From Bacteroidota bacterium (lineage in GTDB: Bacteria; Bacteroidota; Bacteroidia; Chitinophagales; Chitinophagaceae), in assembly GCA_013288945.1 (NCBI GenBank), contig JABDAZ010000001.1:95001-159000 (forward strand): 64,000 bases of DNA. The letters run 5' to 3'. Below the pieces are notes generated by a model. The model made no database searches, was not told the DNA's origin, and saw only the letters and a program-made list of their open reading frames with translations. Position 1 is the stretch's first letter. Every line of letters starts with the position of its first letter. The translations under genes and the position numbers were made by a program. Below are positions 18,570 to 24,761 of this stretch, piece by piece.

Positions 18570-19232
18570 TTAATCTATCAGGTTGTTTTTTACTGCAAAA
18601 AAAACAAGGCCAGCCGTATTTTTTGCGCCAAAGCGCTCCATCAGCCGATCTTTAATTGCTTCTACCGTGCGCGGGCTTACGTCTAATTTTTGCGCAATTT
18701 CCTGCGCGGTAAATTCCATGCAAATATATTTTACCACATCGCGTTCGCGGTCTGTAAGCGTTACTTCGGTATTAAGGTTGGGTATTACTTTTGTTCTTGA
18801 ATGTGATTTTTTTAATAAAATCCTGTTTACAAAATTATTGAGGTAATAGCCTTTTGTTGCCACTTCCACAATTGCTTTTTTTATTTCAGAAGGGTCGGCG
18901 CTTTTTAATAAATAACCGTTCGCGCCAATTTCCATCATGTGGCTTACGAAGCGTTCATCTTCATACATCGTTAATGCAATAATGTGAATGTTGGGATATT
19001 GTTTGGCAACAACTTTTGTAGTTTCAATGCCATCTTTTTGCGGCATTCTTAAATCCATTAATATTACGTCTGGTTCTGATGATGCTAATCCGTCTATTAA
19101 TTCCTGGCCGTTTTCTGCTTCCTGAACAAATTTTATATTGGTATAAGGGCGCAACGATAATATAACGCCTTTACGAAAAATTTTGTGGTCGTCTGCAATA
19201 GCAACTTTTATAACATTCATGGAATCTGTCAT
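18570..19232 (-). CDS. NarL/LuxR-family response regulator
   Basis: The protein has 220 residues. The receiver domain (about 1-125) has the acidic pocket in IADDHKIFRKGV, the phosphoacceptor Asp in DVILMDLRMPQKDG (about residue 56) and the Lys in GYLLKSADPSE. The HTH_LuxR domain covers about 150-215, with LTDRERDVVKYICMEFTAQEI then SPRTVEAIKDRL. It lies 35 bases after the sensor kinase gene, so the two form a cognate pair. Two paralogues of the same design lie at 21776 and 23099. Confidence 0.95.
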   Translation of the reverse strand: MTDSMNVIKVAIADDHKIFRKGVILSLRPYTNIKFVQEAENGQELIDGLASSEPDVILMDLRMPQKDGIETTKVVAKQYPNIHIIALTMYEDERFVSHMMEIGANGYLLKSADPSEIKKAIVEVATKGYYLNNFVNRILLKKSHSRTKVIPNLNTEVTLTDRERDVVKYICMEFTAQEIAQKLDVSPRTVEAIKDRLMERFGAKNTAGLVFFAVKNNLID

Positions 19233-19267
19233 CGGTAATGTTATTAAAGATACATAAATCTTATTTT

Positions 19268-20104
19268 CTATTGAGGCTTGGTTTCTTCATCTTTCATTAT
19301 TTCAACAGTTACCTTATAATAAGTTTGCGACAAATCTTTTTCAAAGAAAATTTTTCCATGCAAAACCTTTAACCGGCTTTGTATATTTTTTAATCCGAGG
19401 CCAACGTTGCTTTTATTTAATTTTTCGAAATCGGCTTGCGTTAAGCCTCTGCCATCATGATGCATGCGTATAAAAAATTTATTGCCGCTTGTATTTTGTG
19501 TAAGATGAATAAAGCTTGAGTTGCTATGCTTAAGAATATTATTAATCAATTCCTGTATTACGCGAAAAATAATTAATTCGGTTTCTGGCTGAAGGCGTTC
19601 CCTGTAATCATGAAAACGGGAGCTCGCATTCATGCTTCCGGAACCACTTATTTTTTGAAACAAATCATTAACCGCAGATTCAAGCCCAAAGTTTTTTAAT
19701 GTTGGCGGCATCAGGCTATGAGATATATTCCTGATAAGTTGAATTGTATCGTCGAGTATTTGTTTGGCACTGTAAATACTTTGCAATTGCGAAGCCTTAT
19801 CGAGATTAACAAGATTTTCATTAAGGTAAAGCCTGGCCGTTGCAAGTAACGGGCCGGCGTCGTCGTGTAAGTCAGCAGCAATGCGCTGGCGTTCTTCTTC
19901 CTGCATGCGTATGGATGCATTAAGCAGCATTTTTTGCTGATCCTGTTCCATCGTTTGCAGGCGCATCTGGTAACGTATCACTTTGCGCTGGTGAAAAATG
20001 ATAAATACAATCAGGCCAATCGTTAATGCCAGCATTCCAATAGTTCCAAAAAACAACACTGTTGAAACTTTGCTGTCTGTGGTGGCAATTTGTAATAGTA
20101 TCAT
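19268..20104 (-). CDS. NarL-type (HPK7) sensor histidine kinase without a sensory domain
   Basis: The protein has 278 residues. One membrane helix (about residues 16-38) is followed by a coiled linker, the HisKA_3 dimerisation domain with the phosphoacceptor His in QRIAADLHDDAGPLLATAR (His at about 80), and a HATPase_c domain (VIQELINNILKHS for the N box, HHDGRGL for G1, VGLGLKNIQSRL for G2). Only about 15 residues precede the helix, so there is no periplasmic sensor. Input probably comes from a partner, with the two 7TM proteins of the operon as obvious candidates. It lies 32 bases after the upstream 7TM gene. Confidence 0.93.
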   Translation of the reverse strand: MILLQIATTDSKVSTVLFFGTIGMLALTIGLIVFIIFHQRKVIRYQMRLQTMEQDQQKMLLNASIRMQEEERQRIAADLHDDAGPLLATARLYLNENLVNLDKASQLQSIYSAKQILDDTIQLIRNISHSLMPPTLKNFGLESAVNDLFQKISGSGSMNASSRFHDYRERLQPETELIIFRVIQELINNILKHSNSSFIHLTQNTSGNKFFIRMHHDGRGLTQADFEKLNKSNVGLGLKNIQSRLKVLHGKIFFEKDLSQTYYKVTVEIMKDEETKPQ

Positions 20105-20136
20105 GTAAATTTCTTCGGGTGTTGGGCTAATTTATG

Positions 20137-20814
20137 TTAAAACGATTTTTTGAACATATTCGTATCATCATCAAAATATGCAGGCGCGGCGATTTTCTTA
20201 CTATTTTTTCCCACAACAAAAGCAACTGAAAAGAAAATATTTTTAATTATTTCAAACACGATGTCAATTACCCACAAAGAACTTTTTTGCTTGTCTTCCA
20301 TATCCGATGTATATAGAAAAAGAAATAATGTTCCGGCAAGGTATATTATACAACCCGTAGCCACCCAAAAAGTATAAGATTGATAAATGAGTAAAGTTTC
20401 TGTTTTGCTGATTTCTTCATAAAAAAAGAAAATGCAATAAATAAGAACGAGAACTGCAGTAATTAGTGTAGCCCAAAAATCAAAATTCTTTTTGTGTAAA
20501 AACAGAGTAAAAACTTCAAAGCAAATATTAAGAACAGAGAGTGAGAGTATTAAATTTTTAAACTTTTTATTTTGTATACAAATATAAAAAAAGGCGGAAA
20601 AGAATGCATACTCAATAATTGCAGAAATGCTTATAACTAGCGAAGCATAGTTGTTAAGTACAACCAGTAAAATATTAGTAATTAAAGATACAAGTACATA
20701 TAAAAAAACTACCCTTAGTTCTACTATCTTATTTATTTTCCTGAAGAAAACAAAAAACAGAACTAAGGGTAAAAACTGTGCGATATTGCCAATAAAAAAT
20801 AAAAGTATCTTCAA
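20137..20814 (-). CDS. Seven-helix membrane protein, first gene of the kinase/regulator operon
   Basis: I do not recognise the family. The 225 residues contain about seven hydrophobic segments, and a soluble C-terminal tail of about 25 residues ends DDDTNMFKKSF. It resembles the 223-residue protein at the other end of the operon in size and topology; whether they share ancestry needs an alignment. As the first gene of a 7TM-kinase-regulator-7TM operon it may sense the signal for the sensorless kinase. A promoter-like TATATTTG on the minus strand lies 23 bases upstream of the start. Confidence 0.7.
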   Translation of the reverse strand: MKILLFFIGNIAQFLPLVLFFVFFRKINKIVELRVVFLYVLVSLITNILLVVLNNYASLVISISAIIEYAFFSAFFYICIQNKKFKNLILSLSVLNICFEVFTLFLHKKNFDFWATLITAVLVLIYCIFFFYEEISKTETLLIYQSYTFWVATGCIIYLAGTLFLFLYTSDMEDKQKSSLWVIDIVFEIIKNIFFSVAFVVGKNSKKIAAPAYFDDDTNMFKKSF

Positions 20815-20823
20815 GATAATATA

Positions 20824-20844
20824 TTGAATATTAATTCAAATATA
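20824..20844 (-). promoter_or_regulatory. Promoter -7 box and overlapping inverted repeat before the 7TM/kinase operon
   Basis: On the minus strand TATATTTG (20844-20837) matches the Bacteroidota -7 consensus, though no good -33 box lies 19 bases upstream. An inverted repeat, TTGAAT-4-ATTCAA (20824-20839), overlaps the end of this box and the predicted start site near 20830. That is where an operator would act. The leader to the ATG at 20814 would be about 16 bases. Confidence 0.45.
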
Positions 20845-20891
20845 AAACATTCAACACTTTTTCGGCATAATTTTCTTTTAAAAAATTAACT

Positions 20892-20937
20892 GGTTAAATT
20901 ACCGGCAATATAAATGCGCAATTTGTGGCGGTTAACC
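20892..20937 (-). promoter_or_regulatory. Possible hairpin/attenuator between the 23-codon ORF and the kinase operon
   Basis: GGTTAA (20892-20897) and CCG (20902-20904) can pair with CGG (20929-20931) and TTAACC (20932-20937), leaving a 4-base bulge and a 24-base loop. On the minus strand the hairpin starts at the stop codon of the small ORF. A TTTTTT run follows within about ten bases. It could be a weak terminator or an attenuator separating the ORF from the operon. Confidence 0.35.
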
Positions 20938-21008
20938 TAAAAAGGCCAAACCCACCAAGGTAATAAATTTGCAGAACCGTTTGCTGCTGTAAAAGTTTTG
21001 TTAGTCAT
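20937..21008 (-). CDS. Candidate 23-residue peptide with PWWVWPF C terminus
   Basis: ATG at 21008 opens a 23-codon frame ending with a stop at 20937-20939. The first half is polar and basic (MTNKTFTAANGS). The end is strongly aromatic: Trp at residues 18, 19 and 21, Phe at 23, in the segment PWWVWPF. It lies about 120 bases upstream of the 7TM-kinase-regulator-7TM operon on the same strand. Three Trp codons in six are unlikely in AT-rich non-coding DNA. It could be a peptide signal, a leader peptide or a small membrane-active peptide. It may still be chance: no good ribosome-binding site or exact promoter was found, as is usual in this phylum. Confidence 0.45.
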   Translation of the reverse strand: MTNKTFTAANGSANLLPWWVWPF

Positions 21009-21446
21009 AATAGTAAGTTTTAGATGGTGATTAAATGAGGTTTTAATGATTTAAAATAACCGCTAAAATAAATGGCCACCAATGGCATTGTTTTATCTAA
21101 AAATTGGTAAATTGCCTGTAATGCTTATCTGTTGTGGCTTTGCAGGCAAAACATAGGTTTTGTACGAATCGAAATTGAGGACAAACACTAATTTAAAATA
21201 GTACTTTTACTAACGCTAAATTAGTAATTTTTCAGAAAAGAAAATGAAATTTACGAGGATATGCACATTTAATGTGCTGATGTGTATAAAATACCGGTCA
21301 ACTTTAAAGAAATTAAGGTGTGTGATTATTCCTTCACATTTAAAAGTAAAGAAATATTTGCGGTTGAAAATTTAAAATTGGGATTTTTACCAAGAAGAAA
21401 AAAATGAAGTTGACTGATATCGGATTTTACTTGGTTTTTCCAGGAC
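21009..21446. other. Long intergenic leader between the divergent signalling genes
   Basis: This AT-rich stretch separates the candidate peptide ORF (minus) from ORF A and the first orphan regulator (plus). A 44-codon frame runs from 21404 to 21538 on the plus strand and overlaps ORF A in another frame; nothing favours it as coding. No tRNA, terminator or mobile element was seen. Confidence 0.4.
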
Positions 21447-21617
21447 ATGGAAATAATTTACTGGACGGTAAATTGGGACATTGGATGGTTTGTGTTCAAT
21501 CTTTATCAATCAACTTCGGCCACAAAAATAAACACTAATAAATTTGTGTACAAGCGCATAACTGCCCTTTTTTATAATGCAGTAATTACTTCTACGTTCG
21601 TAGAAACCCTAAGTTGA
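21447..21617 (+). CDS. Candidate 56-residue small protein A, upstream of an orphan regulator
   Basis: This is a short frame with an aromatic and hydrophobic N-terminal half (IYWTVNWDIGWFVFNLY) and a motif TKI, 10 residues, TALF at about residues 26-42. The same motif with identical spacing, including two shared Lys inside the gap, occurs in the 59-residue frame at 22749-22928. Each frame precedes an orphan response regulator. The shared DNA block could equally be a non-coding element. Confidence that it is translated is low. Confidence 0.3.
   Translation: MEIIYWTVNWDIGWFVFNLYQSTSATKINTNKFVYKRITALFYNAVITSTFVETLS
21522..21574 (+). repeat. Copy A of a ~52-base block repeated before the two orphan regulators
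   Basis: This block aligns without gaps to 22830-22882. By eye about 36 of 52 positions agree, with conserved cores ACAAAAATA and AACTGCCCT. It lies about 200 bases before the start of the regulator at 21776. Confidence 0.6.
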
Positions 21618-21655
21618 GCAGATGTATTTACTCATTCAATGCGAAACTACGCATT
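21590..21655. promoter_or_regulatory. Two inverted repeats upstream of the first orphan regulator
   Basis: TTCTACG-TT-CGTAGAA (21590-21605) is a perfect 7-bp dyad with a 2-base centre. AATGCG-6-CGCATT (21638-21655) is a perfect 6-bp dyad, and AATGCG recurs at about 21693. They lie 120-190 bases before the regulator gene. Such compact dyads are typical of binding sites for dimeric regulators, including NarL-type proteins. Confidence 0.45.
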
Positions 21656-21775
21656 AAGATTCCGTATCGTTTTTATGTAGATTATACAAAAAAATGCGTT
21701 CTTGTTACAGAATATTTTGATATTTGATTAGATTATGAGAAATCTATAACCCTTTTATTTTACAAACAACCTGGT

Positions 21776-22435
21776 ATGACTGCTGAATTAGTAATTAAAG
21801 TGTCCATTGCAGACGATCACAAAATTTTTCGCGATGGGATTAAAATGGCTTTAAAGAATAAAGAATACCTGAAAATTTTGTGGGAAGCGGAAGATGGAAA
21901 AGATCTTATGCATAAAATGCAGCTCAAAAGGCCAGACGTTTTATTAATGGATATCAGGATGCCGGAAGTTGATGGCATTAATGCTATCGGAATGTTACGC
22001 AAAGAATATGAAGAAGTAAAAATTATTGTATTAACGATGTACGACGACCAGGAAATGATTTCTAAAATGATGGAACTTGGCGCAAACGCTTATCTCACAA
22101 AAACGACTGACCCCGACGAAATTTACCAAGCCATTTTAACCTGCATGAATGATGATTTCTACTTTAATGATTTGGTAAACAAAGCAGTTTTATCAAAATT
22201 GCAAACCAAGCGGCAGGTTCGTCAGTTTTATCCAAACCCAGTAAAATTTTCTGAAAAAGAAGTACGTATTTTAAAATTGCTCGCGCAGGATAAAACAACA
22301 GAAGAAATTTCTAAAGAAGTATTTTTAAGCCCGCGAACTATTGAAACCATCCGCCAGAATATGAAAACAAAAGTTGGCGCAAAAACAATTGCCGGATTAA
22401 TAATGTATGGAATGCGCAACAAATTGATTGATTAA
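21776..22435 (+). CDS. NarL/LuxR-family response regulator (orphan)
   Basis: The protein has 219 residues. The receiver domain has IADDHKIFRDGI, the phosphoacceptor Asp in DVLLMDIRMPEVDG (about residue 58) and the Lys in AYLTKTTDPDE. The HTH_LuxR domain has FSEKEVRILKLLAQDKTTEEI and SPRTIETIRQNM. No kinase gene is adjacent on this strand. It shares the layout and C-terminal AGLIMYGMRNKLID-type ending with the regulators at 18570 and 23099, so the three are recent paralogues. The long leader (over 750 bases from the last minus-strand gene) and its own terminator mark it as a separate transcript. Confidence 0.93.
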   Translation: MTAELVIKVSIADDHKIFRDGIKMALKNKEYLKILWEAEDGKDLMHKMQLKRPDVLLMDIRMPEVDGINAIGMLRKEYEEVKIIVLTMYDDQEMISKMMELGANAYLTKTTDPDEIYQAILTCMNDDFYFNDLVNKAVLSKLQTKRQVRQFYPNPVKFSEKEVRILKLLAQDKTTEEISKEVFLSPRTIETIRQNMKTKVGAKTIAGLIMYGMRNKLID

Positions 22436-22455
22436 TATGCTTTAATAATAATAAC

Positions 22456-22484
22456 AAAAGCGCCTTTTTTTAAGGCGCTTTTTT
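22456..22484 (+). terminator. Terminator of the first orphan regulator
   Basis: An 11-bp perfect stem (22456-22466 with 22472-22482, core GCGCCTT/AAGGCGC) with a 5-base loop is followed by T residues. It lies 20 bases after the stop codon. Confidence 0.92.
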
Positions 22485-22748
22485 GTTGTTAATACTTTCG
22501 TTTTCATCGTTTGGATTGCCAAAAAAAGTTGAAGCTTTGATTTTGGTATAAAAACACTTGTCTGCTTTAAAAAGGGATCGGAAAACAATTTTCAGGAAAA
22601 AGTTTAATTTTTTCTACGGGAAAGATTTACTGGCCTCAAAGTGTGGGTCCGGTTTTACAAACAGCTTTCAAAGGCGGCCGGAAACGGGAAACCGGACTGT
22701 TTTCATTAATGTACAGATGCGGATATTTCGATTTAAGGTTTACTGGCT
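22485..22748 (+). other. Leader region of the second orphan regulator, with a possible long-range hairpin
   Basis: This stretch has higher GC than its flanks. GTCCGGTTT (22647-22655) and AAACCGGAC (22689-22697) form perfect 9-bp arms 33 bases apart. The word TTTACTGG at 22739-22746 recurs at 21457-21464 in the other leader. Two frames here (22558-22764 and 22643-22912) are open but have no recognisable protein features and disagree with the frame supported by the copy A/copy B comparison. Confidence 0.4.
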
Positions 22749-22928
22749 ATGGGAAACTTTCTAATTCTTATTTTGAAAAACCAACTGCAATTTTTACTTG
22801 CTTCAATTCTAATCGCTCATTATTCTTTTACAAAAATAGACTTGCCCAAGATGCTGAACAAGAGCACAACTGCCCTGTTTTTATCGTTCGGGTTTTACTG
22901 GCGGTATCGTAAAAAAACAGAAACTTGA
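22749..22928 (+). CDS. Candidate 59-residue small protein B, upstream of the second orphan regulator
   Basis: This short frame has a hydrophobic N-terminal half suited to one membrane helix (FLILILKNQLQFLLASILI), then TKI, 10 residues, TALF, and a basic C-terminal tail (WRYRKKTET). The central motif matches candidate A (21447-21617) with the same spacing and frame. It lies 170 bases before the regulator at 23099. It may be a small membrane protein paired with the regulator, or a chance frame over a conserved non-coding element. Confidence 0.3.
   Translation: MGNFLILILKNQLQFLLASILIAHYSFTKIDLPKMLNKSTTALFLSFGFYWRYRKKTET
22830..22882 (+). repeat. Copy B of the ~52-base block repeated before the two orphan regulators
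   Basis: This is the partner of copy A at 21522-21574, with an ungapped alignment and conserved cores ACAAAAATA and AACTGCCCT. It lies about 215 bases before the regulator gene at 23099, a similar distance to that of copy A from its own regulator. Confidence 0.6.
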
Positions 22929-23098
22929 TCGGAAATGTCCGATAACAGGATCGTATACTTAAGCGGAAATTTGTTTTTAGTATAAGCTGAAATACGATAA
23001 TTTCGTGAATATCCTATGGTAACTCATGCAATTTTTATTTCTTTTTGCAGTTAATTGATAAGTATATCCGTGAACCAACAATTTGAAAATACAACCGT

Positions 23099-23770
23099 AT
23101 GAAAAAAACCGAGTTTGACAGTGTTATTAAAGTTATCATCGCCGACGACCATGTTCTTTTCAGGGCAGGTGTAAAAACGGCGCTGTCTGTAAAAAAAGAT
23201 GTGGAACTTATTGCAGAAGCCGACAACGGAATGCAATTATTAAATTTACTCCGTCATTTTGAACCAGATGTAATTTTGCTGGATATACAAATGCCGATTA
23301 TGGATGGCATTCAAACATTGCCGGAAATACGCAAACTATACCCGGATATTAAAGTTATTATTCTCTCTATGCATAATGATCATTCCATGATTTCTAAATT
23401 GATGGAAATTGGTGCAAATTCTTATCTTACTAAAAACTCAGATTCAGAAACGATTTACCAGGCAATAAAAACCTGTTACGAACAGGAATTTTTCTTTAAT
23501 GAACTTACCAACAAAGCATTATTAACAGGCTTGCGAACGAAGCGCCCGGAGAATGGAATGCAGCAGGATGTTAGCTTATCAGAAAAAGAATTAACCGTTT
23601 TAAAATTAATGTGTGAAGAAAAATCTACTAAAGAAATTGCTGATATTGTTGAAATAAGCCCGCGCACGGTTGAAGCCATCCGCGATAAATTAAAAACAAA
23701 AACCGGCTCAAAATCAATGGCAGGTTTGGTTATGTATGCTGTAAAAAACAGGATTATTTCTCAGCCGTAA
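23099..23770 (+). CDS. NarL/LuxR-family response regulator (orphan)
   Basis: The protein has 223 residues. The receiver domain has IADDHVLFRAGV, the phosphoacceptor Asp in DVILLDIQMPIMDG (about residue 60) and the Lys in SYLTKNSDSE. The HTH_LuxR domain has LSEKELTVLKLMCEEKSTKEI and SPRTVEAIRDKL. It is the third member of the local regulator set and lacks an adjacent kinase. One sensorless kinase for three regulators suggests cross-phosphorylation or control by other means, which is inference. It ends at its own terminator. Confidence 0.93.
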   Translation: MKKTEFDSVIKVIIADDHVLFRAGVKTALSVKKDVELIAEADNGMQLLNLLRHFEPDVILLDIQMPIMDGIQTLPEIRKLYPDIKVIILSMHNDHSMISKLMEIGANSYLTKNSDSETIYQAIKTCYEQEFFFNELTNKALLTGLRTKRPENGMQQDVSLSEKELTVLKLMCEEKSTKEIADIVEISPRTVEAIRDKLKTKTGSKSMAGLVMYAVKNRIISQP

Positions 23771-23796
23771 TAAATTTTCAGAAAAATAATATTAAT

Positions 23797-23825
23797 AAAA
23801 AATCCCGGTTATTCCGGGATTTTTT
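23797..23825 (+). terminator. Terminator of the second orphan regulator
   Basis: An 11-bp stem (about 23798-23808 with 23814-23824, core ATCCCGG/CCGGGAT) with a 5-base loop is followed by a T run. It lies 27 bases after the stop codon. Confidence 0.92.
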
Positions 23826-23859
23826 ATTTTTTATAATTGATTAATCAGAACTTTCATTA

Positions 23860-24702
23860 ATGAATACATACATCAATTTTAATGGTTCAATAATACGATC
23901 AGATAAAAAAGTTATTGGCGCCGATAATCGCGGGTTGCGATATGGCGATGGATTATTTGAAACCATTAAAATGATTAATAATAAAATTATTTTATCAAAA
24001 TATCATTTTGAAAGATTGTTTGCCGGATTAAAATTGTTGCAATTTGATTTGCCTGTTTTTTTTAACGAAGAAAATTTGACGCAACAAATTGTAACGCTTT
24101 GTAAAAAAAATAATCATCAAAAAGCGGCAAGAATACGGTTAATGATTTTTCGCGGAAATGGTGGTTTGTTTGATCCGGAAAATCATTTCCCGAATTATAT
24201 AATTCAAAGCTGGCCGCTTGCTTTGGAAAATAAAAACATTAATGAAAATGGTTTGGTTGTTTCAATTTTTCCCGATGGAAAAAAAGCTTGTGATAATTTC
24301 AGCAATATAAAAACCAATAATTTTTTAGTGTATGCAATGGCTGCATTGTTTGCAAAAAAAAATCAGTTGAATGATTGCCTTATTTTAAATTCTTACGATC
24401 GTATTTGCGAAAGTACAATTGGAAATGTTTTTTGTATAAAAGATGGAATTATTTCAACGCCACAATTGGCTGAAGGCTGCGTTGCTGGTGTAATGCGCCG
24501 TTTTTTACTTGATAAATGCAAAGATGAAAATTTTATTATTAATGAAACGCAACTGGATTTCGATGCTTTAAAAAATGCAGATGAAATATTTTTATCGAAT
24601 GCGATTTATGGGATAAGATGGATAAAAAAAATGGATGAAAATGGATATGGTAATTTATTAACAACAGATATTTATAACAAACTTCTTAAAAATCTTTCCT
24701 GA
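23860..24702 (+). CDS. Class IV PLP-dependent aminotransferase (BCAT/aminodeoxychorismate lyase family)
   Basis: The protein has 280 residues with the fold-type IV layout: NRGLRYGDGLFETIKMINNK at about 24-43, the PLP Lys in SNIKTNNFLVYAMA (Lys about 150), the conserved Glu in ICESTIGNVFCI, and a C-terminal FLSNAIYGIRWI segment. It could be a branched-chain aminotransferase-like protein or a PabC-type 4-amino-4-deoxychorismate lyase. The short length (280) and the folate/pterin genes further along favour PabC, but the context is not tight. Sequence alone does not separate the two. Confidence 0.8.
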   Translation: MNTYINFNGSIIRSDKKVIGADNRGLRYGDGLFETIKMINNKIILSKYHFERLFAGLKLLQFDLPVFFNEENLTQQIVTLCKKNNHQKAARIRLMIFRGNGGLFDPENHFPNYIIQSWPLALENKNINENGLVVSIFPDGKKACDNFSNIKTNNFLVYAMAALFAKKNQLNDCLILNSYDRICESTIGNVFCIKDGIISTPQLAEGCVAGVMRRFLLDKCKDENFIINETQLDFDALKNADEIFLSNAIYGIRWIKKMDENGYGNLLTTDIYNKLLKNLS

Positions 24703-24761
24703 TTTTTTCAACTTTTTTTCAAACTTCTTGTTTTATTTATCTTGTAAAATCATTAATAAAA

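Noticed and set aside
22643-22912. 89-codon frame in the leader of the second orphan regulator
   Set aside because: In the related leader (copy A) the same frame is closed by stop codons, whereas the TKI-x10-TALF frame stays open in both.
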